A stretch of 64,000 bases of DNA from Rossellomorea vietnamensis (GTDB taxonomy: Bacteria; Bacillota; Bacilli; Bacillales; Bacillaceae_B): the NCBI RefSeq assembly GCF_008180415.1, contig NZ_VTEI01000006.1, forward strand, positions 149,203-213,202, written 5' to 3'. Below the pieces are notes generated by a model. It did no database searches and was not told where the DNA came from. It was given only the letters and a program-made list of their open reading frames with translations. The stretch's first letter is position 1. Every line of letters starts with the position of its first letter. Both the position numbers and the translations under genes were made by a program. Shown one piece after another: positions 20,084 to 29,735 of this stretch.

Positions 20084-20504
20084 ATCAATTCTCCCCCATT
20101 CTTTTTTTCTTTATCTTTATCTAAAATAAAATATTTCATCTTAGAAAACGTCATGCTTTCAGTTTATCAAAAAATTTCAAGCATAGTTAGAGAATCGCAA
20201 TCATAATCTGGATAACCCTGAGATTATTTACTAAGCGGAAGATGCTTTACCGTGTCCGATTTATACCAAAACCAGAGTCAAGTGACTTAGCGTCCAACAA
20301 ATATCGGTCTCTCTCCTTGCGATAAGTCAATTAGTTCATTTCCTGTCCTTATATAAAGTTGTTCATAGAAAAAGCCGGAATTAGGGCCTTTTCTTTGATT
20401 AAGGATATCCTCGTATAGACCAGAAGTAAAGTCCTAGGGAATTGAACATCAGCTCACTGCGTTCGCTGTGTTTCCTTTATCTCATGCGAGAGCCCTGAAA
20501 TCTG

Positions 20505-20668
20505 TACGGCGCTGAACAAGGCGCTTCCGCTTTATACTCAATCCAGCTCCAGCGCCTAGCCTCTCGGGGTCAAATAACCCTCAGAGAATAAAAGGATAGA
20601 CCGCCTTTTTTTCTCTGAGGAACATTTGCCTGTCGGGGCTGAACAAGGCGCTTCCGCTTTATACATAA
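20505..20668. repeat. Intergenic repeat element with 26-bp direct repeats and a long hairpin
   Basis: Identical 26-bp copies occur at 20511-20536 and 20638-20663, 127 bp apart (both begin gctgaacaaggcg). Between them lies a hairpin of ten perfect pairs (cctcagagaa at 20579-20588 / ttctctgagg at 20611-20620) extended by aaaagg/cctttt. I recall similar GCTCCAGCGCCTAG...CTTCCGC elements from many Bacillaceae intergenic regions, which is memory and not a search. The rest of 20084-20504 shows no gene. Confidence 0.75.
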
Positions 20669-20669
20669 G

Positions 20670-20702
20670 AAAGGGACTGACCTAATGATCAGACCCTTTT
20701 TT
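20670..20702 (-). terminator. Terminator after proS
   Basis: An imperfect stem (aaaggg-ctga / tcag-cccttt with one mismatch) around an 8-nt loop lies 35 bp past the proS stop, with T-rich sequence on both sides. It could work in both directions. Confidence 0.7.
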
Positions 20703-20736
20703 AGTCTTTAGATTTATCTTACCATAAATTCCGTTG

Positions 20737-22443
20737 TTATTGATTGCGAAATAATTCCTGCAGCTTAGCGGCTAGTTCATCTTTATGTACTTCGATGACT
20801 TCACCACTTTTTCTCACTTTCACTTCTACTACTCCATCTGATGCTTTCTTGCCGACTGTAATTCTGAAAGGAATTCCAATCAGATCTGAGTCTGTAAACT
20901 TAACTCCAGGGCGTTCCTGGCGGTCATCAAGGAGCACGTCAAATCTATGCTCTTTCAATTGAGCATATAACAGTTCTGCAAGCTCTCTTTGCTCATCATT
21001 TTTGATATTGACCGGGATAATATGAGCATCGAATGGTGTTAAACTGGAAGGCCATTGTAATCCATTTTCATCGCTGTACTGCTCTGCAGCAGCTGCAAGT
21101 GTCCTCGAAACACCTATACCATAACAGCCCATGATCATGGATTGAGACCTTCCATTTTCATCAAGGTACTGTGCACCCATAGCATCACTGTATCGTGTAC
21201 CGAGCTTGAAGACATGCCCTACTTCAATTCCTTTTGCAAATCGGATGGTTCCTTCACCGTCAGGAGATGGATCTCCTTCTTGAATGAATCGAAGGTCTGC
21301 GAATTGATTCACCTCAAAATCTCTTCCGTGATTAACATTTAAATAATGATAACCTTCTTCGTTTGCACCGCAAACTGCATTTTTAATGTATTTCACTGCC
21401 TCGTCAGCAATGATTGTTACTTCTGCTTGAAGTTTCACAGGGCCGACTGAACCTACAGGGGCTTTAAGAAGTTGTTTTGTTTCCTCAGCAGAAGCTAACT
21501 CAACGACAGAAGCGTTCAGCAGATTCTTTACTTTAATATCATTCACTTCATGGTCACCGCGGACAAGGACAAGAACAAATTCTTCGTCTGCTTTAAAGAG
21601 AAGCGATTTGATACATTTGTCTTTCCCAGCTTCCAGCTGGCGGCTCACTTCCTCAATCGTTTTAAGACCGGGAGTTTCAGCCTTTTCAATATCCTTCACT
21701 TCTTCTGCGGAGTCTTCAAATTGAGCCAGGACAGGAGCCATCTCGATATTTGCCGCATAACGGGAAGTGTCTGAGTAAGCTATCGTATCTTCTCCAATTT
21801 CAGAAAGAACCATGAATTCATGAGTATCTTTTCCGCCCATGGCGCCAGAATCGGCGATTACGGCCCTGAAGTTCAAACCGCAGCGCTTGAATACATTGGA
21901 ATATGCCTGAAACATTTTCTCATAGGTGTCATCAAGGCTTTCATAAGAAGAATGGAATGAGTAAGCATCTTTCATGATGAATTCTCTTCCCCTCAGCAAT
22001 CCGAATCGAGGGCGCTTTTCATCACGGAACTTTGTCTGGATCTGAAACAGGGTAAGAGGCAGTTTTTTATAAGACTTGATTTCATCTCTTACAAGGGAAG
22101 TGATGACCTCTTCATGGGTGGCACCCAAAGCAAAACTGCGCTTGTGCCTATCTTCCATTCGCATTAATTCGGGGCCATATGTATCCCACCGTCCCGATTC
22201 CTGCCATAGTTCTGACTGCTGCAGCGCCGGCATCAATAGTTCCACTCCGCCTGCGTTAATCATTTCCTCTCGAATGATTTCTTCCACTTTTTGAAGAACT
22301 TTACGTCCCATAGGAAGAAAACTATAAATACCACTGGCATTTTGCCTGATATAACCTGCTCTCAGTAACTGCTGGTGACTTTTCACTTCTGCATCTGCTG
22401 GTGTTTCCCTCAGCGTTGGAATTAACGTCATACTTTGTTTCAT
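20737..22443 (-). CDS. proS: Prolyl-tRNA synthetase
   Basis: A 568-residue bacterial-type ProRS that charges tRNA-Pro. The class II catalytic core carries motif 2 in [21 protein letters not shown] (about 140-160, written as family knowledge) and motif 3 near [13 protein letters not shown]. The editing insertion domain (about 225-400) that clears Ala-tRNA-Pro is present, and the C-terminal anticodon-binding domain holds [22 protein letters not shown] precedes the ATG. There is no T-box signature upstream. A MITE-like element separates it from rseP, which adjoins it in B. subtilis. Confidence 0.97.
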   Translation of the reverse strand: MKQSMTLIPTLRETPADAEVKSHQQLLRAGYIRQNASGIYSFLPMGRKVLQKVEEIIREEMINAGGVELLMPALQQSELWQESGRWDTYGPELMRMEDRHKRSFALGATHEEVITSLVRDEIKSYKKLPLTLFQIQTKFRDEKRPRFGLLRGREFIMKDAYSFHSSYESLDDTYEKMFQAYSNVFKRCGLNFRAVIADSGAMGGKDTHEFMVLSEIGEDTIAYSDTSRYAANIEMAPVLAQFEDSAEEVKDIEKAETPGLKTIEEVSRQLEAGKDKCIKSLLFKADEEFVLVLVRGDHEVNDIKVKNLLNASVVELASAEETKQLLKAPVGSVGPVKLQAEVTIIADEAVKYIKNAVCGANEEGYHYLNVNHGRDFEVNQFADLRFIQEGDPSPDGEGTIRFAKGIEVGHVFKLGTRYSDAMGAQYLDENGRSQSMIMGCYGIGVSRTLAAAAEQYSDENGLQWPSSLTPFDAHIIPVNIKNDEQRELAELLYAQLKEHRFDVLLDDRQERPGVKFTDSDLIGIPFRITVGKKASDGVVEVKVRKSGEVIEVHKDELAAKLQELFRNQ

Positions 22444-22737
22444 TGTGTTCCACCTCGACTAAAATAAGATTGATAACTTCTTTAAATTTGCTCTTCTGAA
22501 AAGCGGCAGATTTCTGGTTCAGCCGCATGAATGGCGACTCCGATTCTCCTTACAGGAAGAACCAGACAATAGCAACTTATATAACACTATTTGAGAAAAG
22601 AGTCATTCACAAAAAGTGCAGCCTGTTGCTTAAAAATTTTTCTGCTGAATTATCTTTTGGAGACAAGACTTTATAGTATTTAATAATGGACGAATGATGC
22701 GATTACTGCAAGCTTCCAAAAGGTCGTTTTTTCTAAA

Positions 22738-22905
22738 GGCTCTTTCTGCAAACTTTTTTGCTGTTTTGTACCAATTTCAAAAAAGAATAATTATCATTCA
22801 CCGGAATAACCTGACAATCATGAAAAGAAAAGGGCTGCTCTCTCCAATACTGAGAAAACCCTTTGTATCCGGGAATAACCGAAAGTAATTTATGGGAACA
22901 CAGCC
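22738..22905. mobile_element. MITE-like element, copy 2, with perfect 8-bp target duplication
   Basis: Left end ggctctttctgcaaactttt and right end ...gggaacacagcc are imperfect inverted copies of the family ends. The 168-bp element is flanked by an exact direct repeat tttctaaa (22730-22737 and 22906-22913). Internal sequence (gaaaagaaaagggctgctct) matches copies 3 and 4. It carries no gene and sits in the rseP-proS gap. The remaining 22444-22729 holds nothing I can name. Confidence 0.85.
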
Positions 22906-22960
22906 TTTCTAAAAGTCTGTAAATTCCGACCTTAAAGTAAAGAGTTCATCAATTTTCACA

Positions 22961-22993
22961 AAAGAAAAGAGAACGAACAAGTTCATTCTCTTT
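22961..22993 (-). terminator. Terminator after rseP
   Basis: A 12-bp stem with one mismatch (aaagagaacgaa / ttcattctcttt) and a 4-nt loop is followed on the minus strand by TCTTTTGTG. It begins about 12 bp past the rseP stop. Confidence 0.8.
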
Positions 22994-23005
22994 CCTCGGT
23001 AACTG

Positions 23006-24274
23006 TTACAGGAAGAAACGCTGAATATCGTTCCAGGTAACCACAAGCATTAATACCATCAACAAAGCAAAACCGATAAAGTGGACCATACCTTCTTTGT
23101 GGCGGTCTACAGGTTTGCCTCTTACCGCTTCTACGAGGAAGAACATCAATCTTCCTCCATCCAGCGCAGGAATAGGGAGAAGATTCATAATGCCCAGGTT
23201 GATACTGAGGATAGCTCCCCAATTCATTAAATTGTATATACCTGATTTTGCAACGATATCCGTTGACTGATAGATCCCGACAGGACCTGACAGGGCATCA
23301 ATAGAGAACTGCCCGGTTATAAGCTTCCCAAGCATGACAAAAATCAGCTTTGTCCATTCATAGGTTTGTGTAAAACCATTACCGACCACTTTTAACGGAG
23401 ACTTTTCTACAGGGTTATATGCCCCGATTATACCTATCTCCTGATCTTCAATCACTTGCGGCTTTGGAGTAACAGCAATCTCTTCAGTAACACCATTACG
23501 GTCAATAGTGAATAGGAGTTGATCGCCAGGGTGCTTCTGAATAATACTGACAATATCTTCCCATGTGGAAATTTCGTTGCCATCCACACTTAATACTTCG
23601 TCTCCCTGTTGAAGACCAGCTTCTCTTGCTGCACCATCTTCCGTAAGCTTTCCAAGTACAGGTTCATCGACGGGTACCCCCTGCAGCAAACCTACGATTA
23701 AAAAGATAAAAAATGCCAAGATAAAGTTGAATAAAGGACCTGCAAAGATGGCCATTGCTCTCTGGGATAAAGTTTTGGAAGCAAACTGCCGGTCCCAAGG
23801 TGCCACTTGTGTTTCCATACCATCTTCAATAATGACCGCTTCTCTTCCGATAGAGAAAGTCTTCAATTCTTCTTCCCCATCTTCATATCCACGGATGAAC
23901 AACTTGTGTTCCAAATCACTTTCTTCTACTTCTACAACGCGGATATCCGGATATCTGTCTTTATTGTTAATAATGATTTTTTTGATTGTTTCATTGTTAT
24001 CCAGAACTAATCCTATTCTGTAACCCGGCTTCAGATCCACCATTTCCGGATCTTCTCCTGCCATTCGGACAAAGCCTCCAAGCGGAAGCAGCCTGATCGT
24101 ATAAGTTGTTTCTGATTTCTTGTAGGAGAACACTTTTGGGCCAAAGCCAATAGCAAACTCCCGGCACATGATCCCCGCTCTTTTGGCAAAAATTAAATGT
24201 CCCAATTCATGGAAGAAAACAAGTGCGCCAAAAATGATAATAAAGGCTATCACTGTCTGCAAATAGAAAACCAC
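23006..24274 (-). CDS. rseP: Site-2 intramembrane zinc metalloprotease RseP (RasP)
   Basis: A 422-residue S2P-family membrane protease. The HELGH active site is at residues 22-26 inside the first membrane helix, a PDZ domain lies in the middle (about 205-270, ending in the GDEVLSVDGNEI region), and the third metal ligand is in LLPIPALDGGRL near 370. Three to four membrane segments are visible. In B. subtilis RasP cleaves the anti-sigma factors RsiW and RsiV and the division protein FtsL. The ATG overlaps nothing; the neighbouring dxr is 560 bp away because an inserted element separates them. Confidence 0.96.
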   Translation of the reverse strand: MVFYLQTVIAFIIIFGALVFFHELGHLIFAKRAGIMCREFAIGFGPKVFSYKKSETTYTIRLLPLGGFVRMAGEDPEMVDLKPGYRIGLVLDNNETIKKIIINNKDRYPDIRVVEVEESDLEHKLFIRGYEDGEEELKTFSIGREAVIIEDGMETQVAPWDRQFASKTLSQRAMAIFAGPLFNFILAFFIFLIVGLLQGVPVDEPVLGKLTEDGAAREAGLQQGDEVLSVDGNEISTWEDIVSIIQKHPGDQLLFTIDRNGVTEEIAVTPKPQVIEDQEIGIIGAYNPVEKSPLKVVGNGFTQTYEWTKLIFVMLGKLITGQFSIDALSGPVGIYQSTDIVAKSGIYNLMNWGAILSINLGIMNLLPIPALDGGRLMFFLVEAVRGKPVDRHKEGMVHFIGFALLMVLMLVVTWNDIQRFFL

Positions 24275-24490
24275 CTTTTTAGAGTATGTGTAATGAATTT
24301 TAAAATTGTACGGTTAAAAAGCTGTATTCTGCAGTTATACCCCTCAAGCAAAACAAGGAACATTATCTATTTTTTGTTTTTAAGAACAATAATATCAGGA
24401 GGCCCATTCAACCTCTGCCTTGCTTCGGTAAGAGTGGTCAGCCTTTCATGCAAGCACCCCGCATAAAGAACGATCAACCTGAATATGTAA

Positions 24491-24805
24491 GGTTGTTTTC
24501 GCAAAGATTGCGGCTATGGACAAATAATGGATTTCCACTCCAGCCGCACGACTCCGCGGGGCGGGCGGTGAGCCTCCTCGGCTTTGCCTGCGGGGTCTCA
24601 CCTGTCCCGCAGGAGGTCGCACGCCTTCCGTTCCAATTTCCTACTTTAAAGGGGAAAGGCAAGATAGTAATCAAAAGCAACTTTTTCTTAGAAAAGAGCA
24701 ACTCTCAAAGAACTGCTGGGGATGAACGCAAGGGATTTCAGCTCCAATTCCACTTAAAAGAAATTAAAATAGCATCCAAAAGTAACAATCTTTTAGAAAA
24801 GAGCC
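24491..24805. mobile_element. Composite MITE-like element, copy 5, with near-perfect 8-bp target duplication
   Basis: The left end ggttgttttcgcaaagattg matches the family terminus. Two right ends exist: an inner one at 24673-24699 and an outer one at 24779-24805 (agtaacaatcttttagaaaa followed by gagcc). The outer end gives 8-bp flanks atatgtaa (24483-24490) and atttgtaa (24806-24813), seven of eight matching. The element is 315 bp, longer than the others, and contains the GC-rich palindromic block at 24535-24640. It separates rseP from dxr. Nothing else is evident in 24275-24490. Confidence 0.75.
24535..24640. repeat. GC-rich palindromic block inside MITE copy 5
   Basis: This block is far richer in G+C than its surroundings. 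Its left arm (gcacgactccgcggggcggg, then cggtgag) and the reverse complement of its right arm (gcgacctcctgcggg, acaggtgag) match, so it folds into a long imperfect hairpin. It resembles GC-rich intergenic elements I remember from other Bacillaceae. It may be a separate element that inserted in, or was captured by, the MITE. Confidence 0.65.
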
Positions 24806-24835
24806 ATTTGTAAAGTCTTCAGTCCAGAAACTACT

Positions 24836-25993
24836 TTAACCAAGATTCAGCTCATTTACAAATCGGCGCGTTTCAGAATCAATCTCCCTTATGGCCTCCA
24901 GATCAGGCTGTTTAATCAATTCATGCTTTGTAAGAGATTTTTCGATGAGCGTCTCAATATCCAGGAAAGAAATTTCCCCATTCAGAAAGCGTGCCACCGC
25001 TGCTTCATTGGCAGCATTCAGGACAGCCGGCATAGATCCGCCAGCCTTTCCTGCCTCAAAACAATATTCCAGACAGCGGAAACGTTCAAAATCCATTTCC
25101 TCAAAGTGCAGCTTTCCGATTTCAGCAAGGTTCAGCCTGCCTCCCCTTGGTCTGGCAAATCGATCCGGGAATGTCAATGCATATTGAATCGGCACTCTCA
25201 TGTCAGGTGTTCCCAGCTGAGCCATAACTGAACTATCATGGAATTCCACCATAGAATGGATGATGCTTTCTCTATGTAACAAAACTTTAATATTCTCATA
25301 AGGAATGCCAAACAGCCAATGAGCCTCTATGACCTCCAGACCTTTATTCATCATCGTTGCAGAATCTATCGTGATTTTTGCACCCATAGACCAATTCGGA
25401 TGATTCAGTGCTTCATCTACAGTCACGCCTTCCAGCTCGGTTCTTGTTCGGTCCCGGAAGCTGCCTCCTGAAGCTGTAATAATCAGGGATTCAATATTCT
25501 TCGTGTTTTCACCTTGAAGGCATTGAAAGATGGCAGAATGCTCACTGTCAACAGGCAAGAGCGAGACCTGATTTCTTGCGGCCGCTTCCATGACAATATG
25601 GCCAGCAGTCACCAGGGTTTCCTTGTTCGCAATGGCAATCGTTTTTCCAGCCTCTATTGCCCTCAGTGTAGGAAATAGACCAACACTTCCAAGCACTGCG
25701 TTCACCAGAACATCAGTATCCTGATGACAGGCAGTTTCAAGCAGTCCTTCCTCACCCCAAAGCACTTTTGTTCCATGAGCTACCTCGTTTTTCAAAACCT
25801 CTGCATCCTCTTTCAATTGGACGGAAACAAGCCGTGGATTAAACTCCTGAATGATCTTACGGGTTTCGGCTATATTTCTCCCAGCAGAGATGGCTGTAAG
25901 TTCAAATTGTTCCTTATTCTCTCGTATTACATCAAGGGTTTGCATTCCAATTGATCCGGTTGCCCCCATAAGACTGATTTTCCTCAAAAACAT
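24836..25993 (-). CDS. dxr: 1-deoxy-D-xylulose 5-phosphate reductoisomerase
   Basis: A 385-residue DXR (IspC), the second step of the MEP pathway, converting DXP to MEP with NADPH. The Rossmann motif [14 protein letters not shown] opens the protein, and the metal and substrate region shows [19 protein letters not shown] and [18 protein letters not shown] with [14 protein letters not shown]. The product feeds UppS two genes upstream. The start is ATG at 25993 with AGGAG only three bases away; a TTG two codons later has a better spacing (about nine) and may be the real start. Confidence 0.97.
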   Translation of the reverse strand: MFLRKISLMGATGSIGMQTLDVIRENKEQFELTAISAGRNIAETRKIIQEFNPRLVSVQLKEDAEVLKNEVAHGTKVLWGEEGLLETACHQDTDVLVNAVLGSVGLFPTLRAIEAGKTIAIANKETLVTAGHIVMEAAARNQVSLLPVDSEHSAIFQCLQGENTKNIESLIITASGGSFRDRTRTELEGVTVDEALNHPNWSMGAKITIDSATMMNKGLEVIEAHWLFGIPYENIKVLLHRESIIHSMVEFHDSSVMAQLGTPDMRVPIQYALTFPDRFARPRGGRLNLAEIGKLHFEEMDFERFRCLEYCFEAGKAGGSMPAVLNAANEAAVARFLNGEISFLDIETLIEKSLTKHELIKQPDLEAIREIDSETRRFVNELNLG

Positions 25994-26038
25994 TCACTCC
26001 TACATTAAGACCAAGTTTTTCAGCTATTGCTTTATGAC

Positions 26039-26833
26039 TTATAGAACATTCAAAAAATGCAGCAAAGGCAGTACGAATAAAAGACTATCAAAGCGGTCTA
26101 AAATTCCGCCATGTCCAGGCAGCAGTTGACCAGAATCTTTCACGTTATAGTGTCGTTTCAATGCTGATTCGACCAAATCGCCAATTTGCCCGAATACAGA
26201 TAATATGGCAGAAACGATTAACAGCTTCGGAAGGGATATGGCCAAATCTGCAAACAAAGTGAAAATGACCGCCACTGCCATTGCACAAATGACTCCGCCT
26301 ACAGAGCCTTCAATTGTTTTATTTGGACTGATATCCGGCCAGAGCTTCCTTTTCCCTAAAGCCCGTCCGATAAAATAAGCCCCTGAATCAGTTGACCAGA
26401 TTAAAAACAGCGAATAAAAAACAAACTGTATTCCTGCATCAGCATTCCTGGTTTCAATGAAGTAATAAAATCCAATCCCGACATAAAGTGTCGCCAAGAT
26501 AGAAAAAGCGACATCATCAAAAGAGAATCTGTTCTTTGCGGCTACTGTATAAGTAAGGAACAGCAAAACAGCAAGCAATGCAAGCTCAATCTTGCTGTAC
26601 CCCAAACCCTCTATAACACCAATATATTGATCCGGGACTAAAAAAATCCATAAAAGTGCAATAGAAATTATTCCAGGTATCGATAGCAGGCGCAAATTCC
26701 TCATTTTTAGAGCCTCATAAAGACCTATCGTCGCAATCAAATAAGTTAAAATTAAAAACGGCGTACCTCCGAACAATACTATTGGCAGAAACACTGCCGC
26801 TGCTATAACTCCAGTCAGTATTCTTTGTTTCAT
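26039..26833 (-). CDS. cdsA: Phosphatidate cytidylyltransferase
   Basis: A 264-residue integral membrane enzyme that makes CDP-diacylglycerol from phosphatidate and CTP, the entry point to phosphatidylglycerol and phosphatidylethanolamine. About eight hydrophobic segments run through the protein. The C-terminal family signature is visible: SVFGQIGDLVESALKRHYNVKDSG, then LLPGHGGILDRFDSL. The start ATG overlaps the uppS stop by four bases (ATGA), so the two are coupled. Confidence 0.96.
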   Translation of the reverse strand: MKQRILTGVIAAAVFLPIVLFGGTPFLILTYLIATIGLYEALKMRNLRLLSIPGIISIALLWIFLVPDQYIGVIEGLGYSKIELALLAVLLFLTYTVAAKNRFSFDDVAFSILATLYVGIGFYYFIETRNADAGIQFVFYSLFLIWSTDSGAYFIGRALGKRKLWPDISPNKTIEGSVGGVICAMAVAVIFTLFADLAISLPKLLIVSAILSVFGQIGDLVESALKRHYNVKDSGQLLPGHGGILDRFDSLLFVLPLLHFLNVL

Positions 26834-27624
26834 TCCAATTCCTCACTTTGTATACCGCCGAACCTTCTTGACCTTCCTTGATACACTTCTATTGCTTCAA
26901 TTAAGTGTTCTTCCTTAAAATCCGGCCATAGAACTGGTGTAAACCAAAATTCAGTATACGCCAATTGCCAAAGCATAAAATTGCTGAGCCTGATTTCACC
27001 GCTGGTACGGATTAAAAGATCCGGATCGGGGAGATCCTTTGTCAACAAGTAATTAGAGAAGGTTTCTTCGTTAATTTCATTTTTATCTATTATACCATTG
27101 CTGACATCATTTAAGACATCCTTTACAGCCTCTATGATTTCAAATCGGCTTCCATAGTTCAGGGCAAAGTTTAATACAAGCCCATTATTATGTTCCGTTT
27201 CTTTCATTGCCTTCTTGATTGCATTAGCTGTGTGGGACGGGAGTTTATCCTCATAGCCCATCATTGTTACCTTTACGTTTTCCTCAATCAATTCTGGCAG
27301 AAAAGTACCAAGGAACTCTTCAGGAAGTTTCATAAGATAGTCCACTTCCATTTTAGGCCTTTTCCAATTTTCTGTCGAGAAAGCATACAGTGTTAATGTT
27401 TTGACTCCAAGCTCATTAGCCATTCTTGTAATTTTGCGAACCACTTTCATCCCCTCATGGTGGCCAGCTATTCTAGGGAGGGCCCTCTTTTTGGCCCACC
27501 TTCCATTACCGTCCATTATGATAGCGATGTGGCCGGGAATCTGGTACTTTAACACGTCATGAAATTTTTCGTCAACCATGGATTTATCCTTTTGACTTTT
27601 CCATAATTTCATTCTATTTAACAT
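26830..27624 (-). CDS. uppS: Isoprenyl transferase (undecaprenyl diphosphate synthase)
   Basis: A 264-residue cis-prenyltransferase that builds the C55 lipid carrier for cell wall synthesis from FPP and IPP. Conserved blocks are HIAIIMDGNGRWAKKR with the catalytic Asp, GHHEGMKVV, TLYAFSTENWKRP, LDI-type RTSGEIRLSNFMLWQ and the C-terminal RRFGG. The N-terminal 25 residues are variable, as in B. subtilis. It is the first gene of uppS-cdsA-dxr and is preceded by a 700-bp gap that contains MITE copy 3 and the frr terminator. Confidence 0.97.
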   Translation of the reverse strand: MLNRMKLWKSQKDKSMVDEKFHDVLKYQIPGHIAIIMDGNGRWAKKRALPRIAGHHEGMKVVRKITRMANELGVKTLTLYAFSTENWKRPKMEVDYLMKLPEEFLGTFLPELIEENVKVTMMGYEDKLPSHTANAIKKAMKETEHNNGLVLNFALNYGSRFEIIEAVKDVLNDVSNGIIDKNEINEETFSNYLLTKDLPDPDLLIRTSGEIRLSNFMLWQLAYTEFWFTPVLWPDFKEEHLIEAIEVYQGRSRRFGGIQSEELE

Positions 27625-28036
27625 AAATGATCCTCCACAAGACTATAGTATCAATTTTAGTTTGAATGCCGGCAAAGACATTGACATGCCCTTATGATCC
27701 GTGCACAGTCCATATTCACCTGCAGCTTGGATAAGAACCTCACATTATAAATGAATATGAAGCCTCGAAGCCTGCTGCCAGTTATTCAGCCATAATCCCC
27801 CAATAGGATTTTTCTCGCTGCAGTAATAATAACATAATTTATAAACAAGGATTCTCCATAGAAACTAAAATCGGATAGGAAAACTTTTTCCCTACTATCA
27901 TATCAAAAATATGTATATTTATCTTTAAAAAACAGAAATCGCTTCGCTTTATGTATATTTAGTATGAATTAACTGCCTTTTCATAACCTTTTTTCCGCTA
28001 TGCCCGCCTTCCTTGCCTGCAGTTATGTTAATTGAA

Positions 28037-28223
28037 GACTGTTTAAATTGTTGCTTCAGAAAATCCCAAGAGCCATCTTTTCTCCTTGATACATAAGTGT
28101 TTCTTTGTAAACAGGAAGAAAAGCCCTTTTCTTTCGTGCTTACCAGATTATTTCTCGTGAACTTTGATTGATGTTACTCTTTGAAATTCATATTAAACAA
28201 CAAGAAAGTTTACGAATAGAGCC
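28037..28223. mobile_element. MITE-like element, copy 3 (inverted relative to copies 2 and 4)
   Basis: Read on the minus strand it begins ggctctattcgtaaactttc and ends ...gcaacaatttaaacagtc, matching the ends of copies 2 and 4, and shares the internal gaaagaaaagggct and gatggctcttgggatttt blocks with copy 4. One terminus has a short deletion and no clear target duplication remains. The rest of 27625-28282 shows no gene. Confidence 0.8.
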
Positions 28224-28282
28224 TTATCAACACTTTGATTGTTACTCCACGAAATGCAGAGATTAATGTATATTTACACAGA

Positions 28283-28312
28283 TGAAAAAAACCCCCTGAA
28301 TAGAGGGTTTGA
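28283..28312 (-). terminator. Rho-independent terminator after frr
   Basis: An 8-bp stem with one mismatch (aaccccct / agagggtt) and a gaat loop is followed on the minus strand by TTTTTTCATC. It lies about 20 bp past the frr stop. Confidence 0.82.
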
Positions 28313-28332
28313 ACTGCATTATTGATTTCAAC

Positions 28333-28890
28333 TCAGACTTCGAGGATCTCTTTTTCCTTGTCTTTTGCTATAGAATCAATTTGAGTGATATGGTCATCTG
28401 TCATCTTTTGGACATCATCTGAATATCCACGAAGATCATCTTCTGTGATTTCGCCATTTTTTTCTAATTTCTTCAAGTCATCATTGCCGTCACGACGGAT
28501 GTTCCGGATGGCCACTTTAGCATCTTCGGCTTCTTTTTTGACCAGCTTGACAAGGTCTTTACGGCGTTCTTCAGTCAATTGTGGAATCACAATACGAATA
28601 ATGTTTCCATCACTTGTTGGTGTAATACCTAAATCTGATTTCATGATCGCCTTTTCAATATCACCCAATGCTGTTTTATCATAAGGCTGAATGACCAGCA
28701 TTCTTGCTTCAGGAACAGAAATACCTGCTAGTTGGTTTACTGGAGTGGGAGCTCCGTAATAATCGACTGTAATCTTGTCCAGTAAAGAAGCGTTTGCTCT
28801 TCCCGCACGGATAGAAGCCAGTTCCCTTGTAAAAGTCTGAATTGCTTTACTCATTCTTTCTTTTGTGTTGGACATAGTTTTGCTTGGCAT
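28333..28890 (-). CDS. frr: Ribosome recycling factor
   Basis: A 185-residue RRF, which with EF-G splits the post-termination ribosome. The whole length matches the family: [65 protein letters not shown] and a long C-terminal helical hairpin. The ATG overlaps the pyrH stop by one base (TAATG), so the two are coupled. It ends its transcript at a terminator before the uppS region. Confidence 0.98.
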   Translation of the reverse strand: MPSKTMSNTKERMSKAIQTFTRELASIRAGRANASLLDKITVDYYGAPTPVNQLAGISVPEARMLVIQPYDKTALGDIEKAIMKSDLGITPTSDGNIIRIVIPQLTEERRKDLVKLVKKEAEDAKVAIRNIRRDGNDDLKKLEKNGEITEDDLRGYSDDVQKMTDDHITQIDSIAKDKEKEILEV

Positions 28891-29615
28891 TATGCTTTCC
28901 CCCTTACCATTGTTCCGATTGATTCGCCCATAACGGCACGTTTGATGTTGCCATCTTCTGATATAGAGAAGACGATGAGTGGAATATCATTGTCCATACA
29001 TAGAGATGAAGCAGTGGAATCCATTACTGCCAGCCCTTCCTTGATAACATCCAAGTAAGAAAGTTCATCGTATTTCACGGCATTTGCATCCGTTTTCGGA
29101 TCGGCTGAATAAACACCATCCACATTATTTTTTGCCATGAGGATAACTTCGGCTTCAATTTCTGCAGCTCTCAATGCAGCAGTCGTATCAGTTGAGAAGT
29201 AGGGATTGCCTGTTCCTGCAGCGAAAATTACGACTCTTTTTTTCTCAAGGTGGCGGATTGCTCTTCTGCGGATATATGGTTCTGCTACCTGACGCATATC
29301 AATTGAAGTCTGAACCCGTGTTTCAACTCCAAGCTGTTCCAGGCTGTCCTGAAGAGCCAATGAGTTCATAACGGTTGCAAGCATCCCCATATAATCAGCA
29401 GACGCTCGGTCCATCCCCATTTCACTGCCTACTTTGCCGCGCCAAATGTTTCCGCCGCCTACAACAACTGCGACTTCAACACCCAGTTCTGCAATTTCTT
29501 TTACATCTTCTGCTACATTTTTAATGATGGAAGGGCTGAGGCCGAATCCCTGTTCGCCAGCCAGTGCTTCACCACTTAGTTTTAATACTACTCGTTTGTA
29601 TTTTGGAATGCTCAT
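28890..29615 (-). CDS. pyrH: Uridylate kinase
   Basis: A 241-residue bacterial UMP kinase of the amino-acid-kinase fold, hexameric and allosterically controlled by GTP and UTP. Key parts are [42 protein letters not shown] and the [18 protein letters not shown] substrate region. The start MSIPKYKR is chosen because GGAGG lies five bases before it; the alternative ATG four codons upstream overlaps that site. It follows tsf past a terminator. Confidence 0.97.
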   Translation of the reverse strand: MSIPKYKRVVLKLSGEALAGEQGFGLSPSIIKNVAEDVKEIAELGVEVAVVVGGGNIWRGKVGSEMGMDRASADYMGMLATVMNSLALQDSLEQLGVETRVQTSIDMRQVAEPYIRRRAIRHLEKKRVVIFAAGTGNPYFSTDTTAALRAAEIEAEVILMAKNNVDGVYSADPKTDANAVKYDELSYLDVIKEGLAVMDSTASSLCMDNDIPLIVFSISEDGNIKRAVMGESIGTMVRGKA

Positions 29616-29680
29616 TTGAACCTCCATATGTAGTTGATTTTTTTATTCAAACCTGCAAGGTTCCTATAATCACTTTTTGA

Positions 29681-29713
29681 AAAAGAGGGAACACACAGTG
29701 TGTTCCCTTTTTT
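29681..29713 (-). terminator. Rho-independent terminator after tsf
   Basis: A 9-bp perfect stem (gggaacaca / tgtgttccc) with a 3-nt loop and T runs on both sides lies about 25 bp past the tsf stop. pyrH follows after 65 bp, so some readthrough or a separate promoter must supply it. Confidence 0.9.
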
Positions 29714-29735
29714 GAGTAAAGCATACCCTTTGGGC

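Noticed and set aside
22444..22700. Possible T-box leader for proS
   Set aside because: No AGGGTGGNACCGCG signature or antiterminator on the minus strand.
24448..24813. A 121-residue plus-strand frame between rseP and dxr
   Set aside because: It is made of the MITE and the GC-rich palindromic block; no protein features.
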